39,511 nt of DNA from a bacterium (GTDB taxonomy: Bacteria > Desulfobacterota > S145-22). Positions within the stretch are counted from its first letter, which is position 1, and each line of letters opens with the position of its first letter. A model generated the notes under the pieces. It worked only from the letters and a program-made list of their open reading frames with translations. It did not search any database and had not been told where the DNA came from. Below, in pieces: positions 17,352 through 26,053 of the stretch. The translations under genes and the position numbers were made by a program. The stretch covers positions 1-39,511 of the forward strand of contig JALSPC010000103.1 of assembly GCA_026986155.1 (NCBI GenBank). Reading direction: 5' to 3'.

Positions 17352-19835
17352 GTGAGCGTTGATTCCGGGGTGAAATGCGAGTTTGCGCGTGGCGCGAGCG
17401 GGCGTAAGGCCATAGGGGGCCTTATTCTTGCCCTTTTTGGCCTTCTGTTGCTTGCCGAGTGTGCTTGCGCCTTCAATTTAAAGTCGTTTCTTTCGGCGAG
17501 AACAAAGAAATCGGCACCCACGCCCGTGACTGCCCAGATAGAGGTTACGGATCTTATCCCTTACGCGGCAAAGCTGTCCCGAGACTACTATGATCTGATG
17601 AATCAGATCAAGTTCATCTACGAACTCGGCAGGGTTAAGAGCCGCCTGGAGAAGATCGCCCAGGAGCTGGAGGATCTCTCCATTGAATTGGCGTTTCTCG
17701 GGGGGAATCCTCACCAGAACTATAACCGTCTCCTCTATTACAACGAGGAATTGAATCAGATAGAGACGGAACTGGCAAGAATCGACAAGTCCCTGTCCAT
17801 TGGCAAGACGACGTTATTGAAGGCAAGGGAAAAGTGGCTTTCCGAAAAACAGAAGATCCCCCGCTGGAAAACGATGATCGAGAGGCTGGGGCCTTTGAGC
17901 GTCGAAAGGAAGGCGCTTTTGGATATCAAGGGCACGATTCGTAACGCCCTGATGGTCATCAATCAAAGGCTTCGCCCGGTTCTTGATGTCGAGCAAAAGG
18001 TGTCGACCCTGCGCGTGAAGAACCATACCATGGTTCTCGTGGTTAACGACTGGCTGAAGACCTACAAAGGTGAGATCCTGGAGAGAAACGCCCCCTCCAT
18101 CCTCTCCCCGGCCTATTTCAGGCAGTTGAATTGGAACCTCTGGAAAGATTCCTGGAAGAGCCTGGATGAGTTTTTCGTCCAACAGGGGCACCATATGGCA
18201 AGGAACATCTGGCTCATCACCTCCCTCGCCATCGCATCCGCTCTTCTCACCTTGTTGATCTACCGGAGTCAGAACCACGTGGACATGGTTTCACGGTGGT
18301 ACGTGTTTACGAAACACCCCTTCGCATCTTCCATCTTCGTCTGCTTTACATTTTTCGGCGCGGCCGTCCGGCCCTTGCCGCCGGGCTGGATTCCCGCCTT
18401 TCAATTCGGCGTGATTCTCTCTGTCATGCACCTGGTGAAGGGAATGTTCGGAGACGCCTGGAAGTGGCGGGTGGTGAACCGGCTGGCCATCCTGATCCTC
18501 GTGACTTCGCTGATGCGCATGGTGCTCTTCCCCCGTCCCCTTTTGCGGCTGATCGTGATCTTAATCGCCTTTACCGGGATTTTCTTCTGTTTCTGGGAGA
18601 GCTGCCACCGAAAAAACGCGGAGAAATCCCCGCTCATTGTCATGAGCCTGAGGCTGGGAACGCTTATTTTTTTCGGTGTGGTCATTACGGAGATTTTGGG
18701 CTACGCGGGGTTTTCCCTCTACCTCATGAACGCCTTACTCATGACCGTCTTTGCCCTTTTAAATGTGTGGATGCTCTACCTGGTGGTAAGCGGATTCATT
18801 GAGTTTGTTTTTTACAAGTCGCCTTTTCACTTCATCCGAAAGAACGCCGAGGTGATCTTCCGCCGTGTTCGGCCCATCCTGATCATTTTCTTCTCCGCTC
18901 TCTTCTGCGTGACCGACCTTGTGATTTGGAAGGTCTACGCTACCAAGGGTGAGGCGATTCAACAATTCTTTTCCCTTGGACTGCCGGTGGGGGGAATGAA
19001 CATCACGATAGACGCGGTGCTGTCTTCTCTCCTGGTCCTTTATGTCTCTTTTCTCACCTCCTGGACCATCCAGGCCGTTTTGCTTGAGGAAGTCCTGCCC
19101 AGGCGGAAGATGGAGTTGGGGAGTCAGTTGTCTATCTCCCGGCTTGTGCACTACGGCATCGTGTTCATCGGATTTCTCATCGCCCTCCGGGTCCTGGGGT
19201 TCGGACTGACGAACCTGACGATTATCGGCGGCGCCCTCGGCGTGGGGGTGGGCTTCGGCCTACAGGCCATCGTCAACAATTTCGCCAGCGGCCTGATTCT
19301 TCTCTTTGAACGCCCCATCAAGATAGGGGATACCATCCAGGTTGACGGCGAAATGGCGGTCGTGAAACGCCTCGGTTTACGCGCCACGATCGTGCAAACC
19401 CTGGACAACGCGGAGATCGTGGTTCCCAACAGCGACATAGTCACGTCGAGGGTTACAAATTGGACACTGGCCAACCGCCGCGTGCGGGTCCGGATCCCAG
19501 TGGGCGTCGCTTACGGATCTGATGTTGCGAAGGTGAGGGAGATTCTTCTACAATGCGCGGGAGAGAACTCCAAGGTTTTGAAGTATCCCGAGCCCCAGGC
19601 CCTGTTTCTCTCCTTTGGTGACAGCGCTCTCAATTTTGAGCTGCGGGTTTGGATCAGCGAATTTATGGACAGCACGGGGGAGGTGCAGAACGAGTTGAAC
19701 CATGCCATCAACGCGAGATTTGCCGAAGCGGGCATCGAGATCCCCTTTCCCCAGCAGGACCTCCACCTGCGCAGCGTGGACACCGAGGCGGCGCGGGCGC
19801 TCCGCGACGAGAAAGCAGTGACGAGTGACAAGTAG
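17352..19835 (+). CDS. Large MscS-family mechanosensitive channel
   Basis: An 827-residue membrane protein of the large MscS type (MscK/YbdG/YnaI-like architecture). A signal peptide ends about residue 40 (LLLLAECACA). A helical periplasmic region with coiled-coil character runs to about 290, then roughly ten membrane spans. The MscS pore helix and beta domain begin near residue 625: GGALGVGVGFGLQAIVNNF, then LLFERPIKIGDTIQVDG, TLDNAEIVVPNSDIVTS and NWTLANRRVRVRIPVGVAYG. It should open under membrane tension and release solutes. The frame opens with GTG at 17352, which has no good ribosome site; an in-frame GTG at 17370 is an alternative. The last codons are built from a heptamer repeat (see 19820-19880). 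Confidence 0.92.
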   Translation: MSVDSGVKCEFARGASGRKAIGGLILALFGLLLLAECACAFNLKSFLSARTKKSAPTPVTAQIEVTDLIPYAAKLSRDYYDLMNQIKFIYELGRVKSRLEKIAQELEDLSIELAFLGGNPHQNYNRLLYYNEELNQIETELARIDKSLSIGKTTLLKAREKWLSEKQKIPRWKTMIERLGPLSVERKALLDIKGTIRNALMVINQRLRPVLDVEQKVSTLRVKNHTMVLVVNDWLKTYKGEILERNAPSILSPAYFRQLNWNLWKDSWKSLDEFFVQQGHHMARNIWLITSLAIASALLTLLIYRSQNHVDMVSRWYVFTKHPFASSIFVCFTFFGAAVRPLPPGWIPAFQFGVILSVMHLVKGMFGDAWKWRVVNRLAILILVTSLMRMVLFPRPLLRLIVILIAFTGIFFCFWESCHRKNAEKSPLIVMSLRLGTLIFFGVVITEILGYAGFSLYLMNALLMTVFALLNVWMLYLVVSGFIEFVFYKSPFHFIRKNAEVIFRRVRPILIIFFSALFCVTDLVIWKVYATKGEAIQQFFSLGLPVGGMNITIDAVLSSLLVLYVSFLTSWTIQAVLLEEVLPRRKMELGSQLSISRLVHYGIVFIGFLIALRVLGFGLTNLTIIGGALGVGVGFGLQAIVNNFASGLILLFERPIKIGDTIQVDGEMAVVKRLGLRATIVQTLDNAEIVVPNSDIVTSRVTNWTLANRRVRVRIPVGVAYGSDVAKVREILLQCAGENSKVLKYPEPQALFLSFGDSALNFELRVWISEFMDSTGEVQNELNHAINARFAEAGIEIPFPQQDLHLRSVDTEAARALRDEKAVTSDK

Positions 19836-19889
19836 GAAGAGGTTTAGAGCTCAAGGCTCAAGGCTCAAGCAAACAAAAACAGGACTGAG
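19820..19889. repeat. Three clustered heptamer direct repeats
   Basis: Three different 7-base units are repeated side by side: AGTGACG/AGTGACA (about 19819-19832, inside the end of the MscS gene), three exact GCTCAAG units at 19849-19869, and CTGAGTG/CTGAGC just after (about 19884-19896). All share the same period of 7. Such stretches are simple-repeat spacer DNA; no protein is encoded beyond the MscS stop. Confidence 0.65.
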
Positions 19890-19932
19890 TGCTGAGCAAA
19901 AAAACTTCATTCCGCTTTCCTCGCATTCATCC

Positions 19933-20018
19933 TTGGGTTTCTTTCGCTAACTATCGACACCCCCGGACAATTTGACGGAAAAAGAAATGTTCGACCGTTC
20001 TACCCGCGAAAGACCCAA
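19933..20018. repeat. Long-looped inverted repeat between the MscS and VWA genes
   Basis: TTGGGTTTCTTTCGC (19933-19947) is matched by its near-complement GCGAAAGACCCAA (20006-20018), with two bases missing in the second arm and 58 bases between. It lies just beyond the 3' ends of both flanking convergent genes. It may be a folded 3' end shared by both messages or the ends of a tiny mobile remnant; no clear target-site duplication is seen. Confidence 0.4.
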
Positions 20019-20029
20019 TAAATCCGTTG

Positions 20030-21346
20030 TTATTTTCTCTTGAGCTTGAAAATTTTGGTTTCTCCCTCCTTGAGGGAAAACTTATATTGTTCTTTGTTTA
20101 TCTCTATGCTGTAATTGCCCGGAGGCAAGGGAATATGATCGAGTGAATTGCTTACGTGGCCGACTATCTCGCCGTTTGTGTTTCTAATATTAATGAAATT
20201 AACCCTCGCGTTTACTACTTTCACGACGCCAGGCCGAAGCAGTTTATTTTCACCTTCCTTGATCTCAACAGGCCAAGTTGCCCTTCCAAAAGAAACAACA
20301 TAAAACCCAGGCATCAGCGCGATGGAGTTCTTAAAATTGCTTACACTGCCCTGCTTTTCGCCGGTTTCCGCGTCAAGAACGACGGCTCCCCTAAGGCCGG
20401 CGGGTTTTACCGTGAGCCGCCCAGGCCTGAGCACTGTCGTCTCTCCGGATTTTACCTCAACGCTTTTCCATAGCGCCGCGCCGACCTTTACGTTGTATAT
20501 GCCTTGTTTCAGCTTAACAGAGGTGTGGAACTTGCTGATGTTTGCCACATTTTTCCCTGTTTCGGCGTCAATGACATCGTGTCCCGTTATGTCCGGATTG
20601 ATGATTTTCAGGACCCCCGGCGCTTTTTCCTTTATCACGATAATCGTCTCGGTTTTTTGCGAGGAGACTGTTTCAACAGCCGTGCTCAATGCTTCAACAA
20701 GTTCCTTCGCATTGGACGCGGAGAAATAACGTCCGCCAGTAACCCTGGCAATGCATTCAAGTTGCACCTTTGCCGCGTCGTCCACACCGAACCCGACCGT
20801 GTGAATTACAAGTTTGGATATACCCGCCTTCGCAAGGGCCTTGGCCGTCACGCAAGGATCGCCTTTACAGGTTTCTTTGCCGTCGCTCACTAAAACAATG
20901 ATGCGTTGTTTTTCGGTTTGTTGGGAAAAGTCTTCCGAAGCAAGCTTCAGGACGTAGCTTATGGGGGTATATCCGCGGGCTGTAAGGGCATTCGCCTTTG
21001 AGATAATTTTGTTTCGATTTTTCGAAAGAGGGGCGAAATTTACCAGGAGTTGGGTGTCCTTGCAGTCTTTTTTCTTTCTGTGGGATTGATGGCCGTAGGC
21101 GCGGAAGGCTATTATGGTTTCGGGAGAAATCTCCTTAACCAGCATCTCAACGGCCTTCTTCGCGGCGCTAATTTTTGATTCCCCGCTTTTCAAGAGGCCG
21201 TTCATGCTGCCTGAAGCGTCCAGAATCAATTCAACGCTTACATTGTTTTCCGACGCATTGGCGGACCAGGGTGAAAACACGGCGATCGCAACCAAGATGG
21301 TGGCCAAGAATAAGATTGTTTTCCCAAGAGATGTCTTGAACTTCAT
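20030..21346 (-). CDS. Secreted von Willebrand factor A domain protein with three C-terminal repeats
   Basis: A 438-residue exported protein. A signal peptide occupies about residues 1-31 (ILFLATILVAIAVFSPWSANA). The VWA domain (about 36-225) has a complete MIDAS start, DASGSMN at 43-49, plus RGYTPIS and VLVSDGKETCKGDPC, typical of bacterial secreted VWA proteins; C160/C165 and C94/C198 could form disulfides. After residue 240 come three related units of about 63 residues (about 244-306, 309-371, 373-435). Each is built as beta strands around DAETG or NTNGE, G-V-S-N-F, PG-Y-V, and ending EGE or SGETTVLRP. AAGGAG precedes the ATG. The DNA is clearly AT-richer than its neighbours, suggesting acquisition. 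Its partner and substrate are unknown; metal-dependent adhesion is inferred from the MIDAS. Confidence 0.88.
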   Translation of the reverse strand: MKFKTSLGKTILFLATILVAIAVFSPWSANASENNVSVELILDASGSMNGLLKSGESKISAAKKAVEMLVKEISPETIIAFRAYGHQSHRKKKDCKDTQLLVNFAPLSKNRNKIISKANALTARGYTPISYVLKLASEDFSQQTEKQRIIVLVSDGKETCKGDPCVTAKALAKAGISKLVIHTVGFGVDDAAKVQLECIARVTGGRYFSASNAKELVEALSTAVETVSSQKTETIIVIKEKAPGVLKIINPDITGHDVIDAETGKNVANISKFHTSVKLKQGIYNVKVGAALWKSVEVKSGETTVLRPGRLTVKPAGLRGAVVLDAETGEKQGSVSNFKNSIALMPGFYVVSFGRATWPVEIKEGENKLLRPGVVKVVNARVNFINIRNTNGEIVGHVSNSLDHIPLPPGNYSIEINKEQYKFSLKEGETKIFKLKRK

Positions 21347-21906
21347 ATTTCCGCGCTCCTTAATGTTAAATATAATGAGTTATAATGTAGTCATTTACTT
21401 GTAGGGTTACTTTGTTGCGTGGATTCGTGGCCTGGGCTATATATACCAAATTCTGCGGCGGCGGGGTTATTTTTTGTTTTTTTCTTCCCAAATCGCCCTC
21501 TACGGGTACCTGCCGCCTGCCGAGCTGTCAACCTCTTCCTTACTATGTCGCGGGCGGATATCGAACTATCTGCATTTTTATACAACGTTTCCCTTTGTGT
21601 CAAGAAAGGTAGTTTTGTAGAAAGTTCAATTTCTGCGCCTGTCTGTGCGCTGCAAGTAGACATGCACGTTGAGAATTTCCATGACTTGTAAGAATGGGCA
21701 CTCCATGCTCGGTGAGGCTGCAGAGCGGATCAAAACACGAATCATGCATCGTAGGGGCCCGGTTCAAAAGGAAATCGCCAGGGTCTACGAAGGACTTACC
21801 CCATGCCCGATATGGACAGGATTTTTAGAATCGTGTAAATTAGTAGGCATGGTTGTCTTCAAATCTCCTGCTTTCCACCTCTTGCTTACCATATAGGGGT
21901 GGTAAA
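21347..21906. other. 560-base intergenic region, no convincing gene
   Basis: AT-rich DNA upstream of the divergent VWA and thiamine-binding genes. Overlapping short frames on both strands (up to 90 codons) lack ribosome sites and protein-like composition. The first 60 bases hold several TATAAT-like stretches on both strands that probably include the VWA promoter, but no -35/-10 pair stands out. I looked for a TPP riboswitch before the thiamine-binding gene and for tRNA-like or other known RNA folds and saw none. Confidence 0.5.
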
Positions 21907-22218
21907 ATGAGTGTTCTCGTTGAATTCGCTATCTTCCCCACGGACAAGGGAGAGAGCGTCAGCGCCTACGTGAGTCGGGTCCTGAGGATGTTCAAGGAAG
22001 GAGAGATTCCCTACCGGCTGACGCCCATGGGAACCGTTTTCGAGACGGAAACGATGGATGAGGCCCTGGGGCTTATCGGGAAAGCCTATGCGGAGTTGGC
22101 CCCCGACTGCCGCCGGGTTTACGTAACGGCCACGTTCGACATCCGCCAGGGACTGTCCAACAGGATGGAGGGAAAGATCGCCTCCATCGAAGAGAAGATC
22201 GGCAAGGTTGCCTCATAG
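21907..22218 (+). CDS. MTH1187-family thiamine-binding protein
   Basis: A 103-residue protein of the MTH1187/YkoF-like (DUF77) family, small ferredoxin-like proteins some of which bind thiamine or its precursors. Family features are EFAIFPTDKGESVSAYVSRV at the start, YRLTPMGTVFETE in the middle and a helix with EALGLIGKAYAEL. The ATG at 21907 is preceded by GGGGTGG at a good distance; the frame is open further upstream to 21853, but that part lacks a ribosome site and protein character. The 3' end overlaps the convergent zinc-ribbon gene by six bases. A cytosolic ligand-binding role is likely; the ligand here is not established. Confidence 0.85.
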   Translation: MSVLVEFAIFPTDKGESVSAYVSRVLRMFKEGEIPYRLTPMGTVFETETMDEALGLIGKAYAELAPDCRRVYVTATFDIRQGLSNRMEGKIASIEEKIGKVAS

Positions 22219-23565
22219 TTTTCGTCCCCATTTCAGCACGTTGCGGGGGATGGCGAAGGTAACATTCCCTTCGTAAACCGCCTCGTAGCCCGTCTGCCTG
22301 AAGGGAAGGAAGGCGAGGGTGACCCGTTCGACGGCCGGTTCGGCCCGGTTAAGATTCGGGTAGAACCGGGCTTTTTTCGCCCCGATCTCGGCCAGGACGA
22401 TGGGAATCATCTCCCGGATGCCGTCTCGTTTTAGGAGGATAGGGTAGGGCGCCTTGGGAAGCCTGTCCGCGGGGTGGGTTTCTGGCTGGGCGCAGGTGAA
22501 GACCTTGCATAGCTGCAAAAAGAGCCTTGGTCGCATCTTGAAGGCGGGAATGAAGACGTGGAGCGGGGAGGGTTTTCTGGGAATGTGGGACTGGTTCGCG
22601 AACCGGGCGAGGTCTCGGGTGTCGTGTAGTGCGAGTCGGGGTATCGTGGTCTTGATTTTCCAGAAAGGCAGGTAGAACGCATCCGGATTTCCTTTTGCCG
22701 GAACCTCGAACGGGATGGAGGCATAATGTCCCCGGCGGATTTCCCAAACCTTGTCACAGCCGGGGCACAAGACGGCCCGACTCTCCTCGGCGCAGTCCAG
22801 GTCCCAGCCGCAGTTGGGACAAAGGAGGGGCAGGGCGCCGGGAGGAGACATCGCGGTGGCGGCGGTTTTGGTGAGCCGTTCAAGGCCGGAGGGAGTCAGT
22901 TTTCCAATGGGCCGGTTCGTCAGCCCGTCGCTCAGAATCACGGTGTCTCCCGCCTCCGCCGTCACGGGGAAGTAGACGAGACTGTTCCCCTCGTCCAGGA
23001 AGGCGGAAACTACCGGATCGTATTTCTTAAAGACGGTTCGGGTCCTCTCGGGAGACCAGTGTGAAAAATCGGATCGGTCGAAGGGATCCCCGCCGGAGAT
23101 GTCCGTGAGGAAGATGTTTGGGTCGTCCCGAATGGTTTCCCTTTCAGTAATGGGGGAATTCAGCTGCCGAATCGCGCAGTCGAGGAGTCTTTTGAAGTCC
23201 CGGCGCGGGCGGATGAAGAGGCCCTTTTGCGAGTTGGCGAAGCCTAACCGCATGACCTGCGGGCGTGTGCCCAGGGAGACCATGTCAAGGGAGACATCGG
23301 TGGCGAGATAGGTCTTGTCAATGAGGCTCCCCGCCGTTTTAGGGGGGAGGTAAGCGGTAAATCCCAGCCCCTTGATTCTCCAGAAGGGGATGTAAATCGT
23401 TTCAGCGGAAGCGGTTTTAGGGGAGATGGCGTATCGGAATGGGCCGTTGGGCGTCAGGTAGAGGCGGGTTTTGCAGTAGGAGCAGCTTAGAACATGCTGT
23501 GCCTCTTTCAGGGTGACGGGAGCGCCGCACTGGGGACACTGGGTTTCGACCTGCCAGGATCGCAT
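22213..23565 (-). CDS. Zinc-ribbon protein paired with the SPFH gene
   Basis: A 450-residue protein with no recognised catalytic motif. It opens with a zinc ribbon (CPQC at 10-13, CSYC at 28-31) and has a second in the middle (CPNC...CPGC, about 248-275). Each is followed by a similar segment, AETIYIPFWRIKGLGF after the first and DAFYLPFWKIKTTIPR after the second, so the protein looks like an internal duplication of a ribbon plus beta-rich domain. No membrane span is evident. Its start lies one base after the stop of the SPFH gene (TAGGATG), so the two are translated together and probably work together. Function unknown. Confidence 0.82.
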   Translation of the reverse strand: MRSWQVETQCPQCGAPVTLKEAQHVLSCSYCKTRLYLTPNGPFRYAISPKTASAETIYIPFWRIKGLGFTAYLPPKTAGSLIDKTYLATDVSLDMVSLGTRPQVMRLGFANSQKGLFIRPRRDFKRLLDCAIRQLNSPITERETIRDDPNIFLTDISGGDPFDRSDFSHWSPERTRTVFKKYDPVVSAFLDEGNSLVYFPVTAEAGDTVILSDGLTNRPIGKLTPSGLERLTKTAATAMSPPGALPLLCPNCGWDLDCAEESRAVLCPGCDKVWEIRRGHYASIPFEVPAKGNPDAFYLPFWKIKTTIPRLALHDTRDLARFANQSHIPRKPSPLHVFIPAFKMRPRLFLQLCKVFTCAQPETHPADRLPKAPYPILLKRDGIREMIPIVLAEIGAKKARFYPNLNRAEPAVERVTLAFLPFRQTGYEAVYEGNVTFAIPRNVLKWGRKL

Positions 23566-23566
23566 C

Positions 23567-24685
23567 CTATGTCAGTTTTTCCCCGCAGGCGTTGCAGTAG
23601 AGGGAACCGTGAAGGTTTTCCGCCCCGCAGTGGGGGCAGGATATGGTCCGGGCCGCGGCCTCCATTTTTGTGCCGCAACGAGGACAGAAGCGCGCGTTGG
23701 GTGGCAGATTCTTCCCGCAGTTGGGGCATTTGTTGATGATAACGAGTTGATGTCCGCAATAGGGACAGAAACGGGCTTGCCGGGGGACGGTCTGGTGGCA
23801 TTCGGGGCAGGTGAGATTCTGCGCCTGGGATCCCGGGGAATGCTGTAGGGCTCCCGCGAGGAGGCCCGGAATAAGCATACCGACCCCGAGGCCGACGCCG
23901 CTCCCCGCCGCGCCGTCACCGGCCGATGCCTTTTCCATGGCCATGCCCGCCTTCATCTTAATGAAATCGTCAAGATTCCCCAGGACGGCCAGCCGGCTCT
24001 TGTCGTCGATGGCCTGCTGAACCTCTTGCGGGGGAGTGATGGAGGTGATGTAGAGGTTTTCAAGGCGCAACCCGTAGTCGTTGAAGTCCGCCTTGAGGCG
24101 TTCTTCCAGGCCCGCGGCGAGGGCATCATATCGGTCGGGCAGGTTGAGGATAGAATCCAGTTTCTCCCCCAGGTAATCGTTGAAGCGGGAAACGATCACG
24201 CGGCCGAGATAATCCTCGATGTCCTCAGTGGTGTAGATGCCCTGGGTGCCCACCATACGGTTGATGAAGAGGACGGGCTGCGCCACCTGGATGTTGAAGA
24301 CGCCGAAGGCCCGAAGCCGCACCAGCCCCAGCTCTGAGTCCTTGAAAGCCACGGGATCACGGGTGCCCCATTTCAGGTTGGGGAAGATCTTCATGTTGAT
24401 GAAGTAGACCTCGGCCCTCAGGGGGCTGGTAAACCCCCAGGGGAGGCTGAGAATCTTCGTGATGACGGGAATGTTCAGGGTGGACAGGGTGTGGCGTCCT
24501 GGCCCGATGACGTCGTAGGCCCGGCCGTTGTAGAAAAAGACGGCCGCCTGGTTGTCCCGCACGATGAGCTGGGCCCCTAACTTGATCTCTCCTGAGCCCT
24601 TTTCCGGGATTCGATGCACAAGTTCCTTCCCGGTCTTATCGAACCACTCGATGACCTCCAAAAAGATGATGTTATCTGTTCCCAT
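23567..24685 (-). CDS. SPFH-domain protein with three C-terminal zinc ribbons (YdjI-like)
   Basis: A 372-residue protein. Residues about 1-250 form an SPFH/virion-core-like domain ([20 protein letters not shown] at the start; [20 protein letters not shown] and [22 protein letters not shown] later), related to Bacillus YdjI and phage virion-core-like proteins. A Gly/Ala-rich, weakly hydrophobic hinge (about 255-282) leads to three zinc ribbons: CPEC...CPYC, CPNC...CPRC and CPHC...CNAC. AGGGGAAAG precedes the ATG. SPFH proteins usually assemble membrane-associated scaffolds. The ribbons suggest binding to protein or nucleic acid partners, with the downstream zinc-ribbon protein the first candidate. 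The actual process is not known. Confidence 0.88.
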   Translation of the reverse strand: MGTDNIIFLEVIEWFDKTGKELVHRIPEKGSGEIKLGAQLIVRDNQAAVFFYNGRAYDVIGPGRHTLSTLNIPVITKILSLPWGFTSPLRAEVYFINMKIFPNLKWGTRDPVAFKDSELGLVRLRAFGVFNIQVAQPVLFINRMVGTQGIYTTEDIEDYLGRVIVSRFNDYLGEKLDSILNLPDRYDALAAGLEERLKADFNDYGLRLENLYITSITPPQEVQQAIDDKSRLAVLGNLDDFIKMKAGMAMEKASAGDGAAGSGVGLGVGMLIPGLLAGALQHSPGSQAQNLTCPECHQTVPRQARFCPYCGHQLVIINKCPNCGKNLPPNARFCPRCGTKMEAAARTISCPHCGAENLHGSLYCNACGEKLT

Positions 24686-24737
24686 ACTTTCCCCTTGTTT
24701 CAGATTCTAAGATATCTTCCTTTCTGGGCATTGGTAT

Positions 24738-24766
24738 CATCCTTTTCCGCGGAGCGGAAAAGGATG
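24738..24766 (-). terminator. Strong hairpin between the HD and SPFH genes
   Basis: CATCCTTTTCCGC (24738-24750) and GCGGAAAAGGATG (24754-24766) form a perfect 13-bp stem with a 3-base loop, 13 bases beyond the stop of the upstream minus-strand HD gene. No U-run follows on the minus strand, so it is not a textbook intrinsic terminator. It may end or protect the HD message or separate it from the SPFH operon. Confidence 0.5.
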
Positions 24767-24778
24767 GAAAATTAGAGA

Positions 24779-26053
24779 TTAAACTCCACCTCTCTTTATT
24801 TTGAGAAATTTTTTTTCAAATGTCTCCCTGGAACTTATCTGTTTGGATTTCACATCCTTCCAGATATCGTCCATGTTCTCCAGGAGGATTTTTACGATAT
24901 TTCCATCAAGCGCGCGTTGCTTGACCTTGTCCTTGAGGATTTTTTCTATCTTTTTTCTGCCCATTCCCGCTCGGTAGGGACGATTTTCCGCCAGAGCGGT
25001 AAAAATATCCGCGACGGCCATGATGCGTGCCCCAAGATTGATTCTTTCGGCCGAAACATGAAAGGGGTAACCTGTGCCGTCGAGTTTTTCGTGATGAAAC
25101 GCCGCCCATTCCGCGATCATGTCGAGACCCCCGATGGTGTTCAAGACGGTATAGGTGAAATAAGTGTGCTGTTTAATAACATCAAATTCTTGTTTAGTGA
25201 GATTGCAGGGTTTTTCAAGAATTGAATTTGGAATGCCAAGCTTGCCCAGGTCATGAAAATATCCGGCGATTTCCATCTGGTTAGTTTCGTGTTCCGTGAA
25301 CCCCAATAAACGCGAGAGCATCACGGCGCATTCCGCCACGCCGGTGGAATGCGTGGCCGTGAAGCGGGATTTGAAATCGATAATATGACGGAAGACAGAG
25401 GCGATGGAAAAGATTTCGTTTTGTCCGATCTCTATTCTCCGAAAGGGGCCGTGATGCAGAAGCAACGAATAAAGCCGCGGAGAAGTCAAATCCAGCCAGA
25501 TGTCTTCACGTTTGGAGAGGCCCATGAAAACATCGACAAGATCTGGATGAATTTCATTTTTGGCAAGGGCGGAAATGGTTGTTCTAAGAGTTTCCGTCTG
25601 GTGCAGGATATATTGGTTCCGATTGATTGCTCTTTCGATATTATCGGCGAGGTTGATGATTTGGGATTCCAAAACATGGGGCGTGTCGAGAGGAACATTC
25701 CAACTGTCCCATGGGGTGTGATGGTAACGCACGATCTTAGCCGCCGGCGCGAGGATGGGGGAGAGTTCATAGAAGGCTTCGCCGAGGATGCAGTGGGTGT
25801 CCAGATTAATTTCACCTGCTTCCTCAAGGAGTTGCACCTTTTCTTCCAGGGAAAGCGCACCGATATCATGCAACAGTGCGCCCAGGTAGATTTTCCCTAT
25901 CGTATTTTCCGGAAGCTTGGCCGCCTCGGCGATTTTCCAGGCAAGAAAAGCGGTTCTCATCTGATGGCAGGCGATCCGGGAATTGGCAATTTCTATGGCA
26001 TCCGAAAGGGACAAAAGAAGGTTGCTTAACTTTACGGTAAATTCTTGTAACAT
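24779..26053 (-). CDS. Tandem HD / HD-GYP domain protein (putative c-di-GMP phosphodiesterase)
   Basis: A 424-residue cytosolic protein made of two HD domains. The second (about 225-400) is a true HD-GYP: HSTGVAECAVMLSRLLG, GYFHDLGKLGIPNSILEKP, KQHTYFTY, AFHHEKLDGTGYPF and ARIMAVADIFTALAENRPYR. The first (about 25-170) keeps the metal-ligand pattern (CHQMRTAFLAWKIAEAA, LLHDIGALSLEEK, DTHCILGE, YHHTPWDSWN, LADNIERA) but has WDSWN in place of the GYP loop. HD-GYP domains hydrolyse c-di-GMP; whether both halves are active is open. There is no receiver or membrane segment. AAAGGATG lies before the ATG. The DNA is AT-richer than the flanking genes. Confidence 0.9.
   Translation of the reverse strand: MLQEFTVKLSNLLLSLSDAIEIANSRIACHQMRTAFLAWKIAEAAKLPENTIGKIYLGALLHDIGALSLEEKVQLLEEAGEINLDTHCILGEAFYELSPILAPAAKIVRYHHTPWDSWNVPLDTPHVLESQIINLADNIERAINRNQYILHQTETLRTTISALAKNEIHPDLVDVFMGLSKREDIWLDLTSPRLYSLLLHHGPFRRIEIGQNEIFSIASVFRHIIDFKSRFTATHSTGVAECAVMLSRLLGFTEHETNQMEIAGYFHDLGKLGIPNSILEKPCNLTKQEFDVIKQHTYFTYTVLNTIGGLDMIAEWAAFHHEKLDGTGYPFHVSAERINLGARIMAVADIFTALAENRPYRAGMGRKKIEKILKDKVKQRALDGNIVKILLENMDDIWKDVKSKQISSRETFEKKFLKIKRGGV

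Noticed and set aside
21391-21663. 90-codon frames on both strands in the intergenic region
   Set aside because: They overlap each other, lack ribosome sites and have no protein-like pattern.
21700-21906. Possible TPP riboswitch before the thiamine-binding gene
   Set aside because: The conserved CTGAGA and ACCTGATCTGGATAATGCCAG-like parts of a thi-box are absent.
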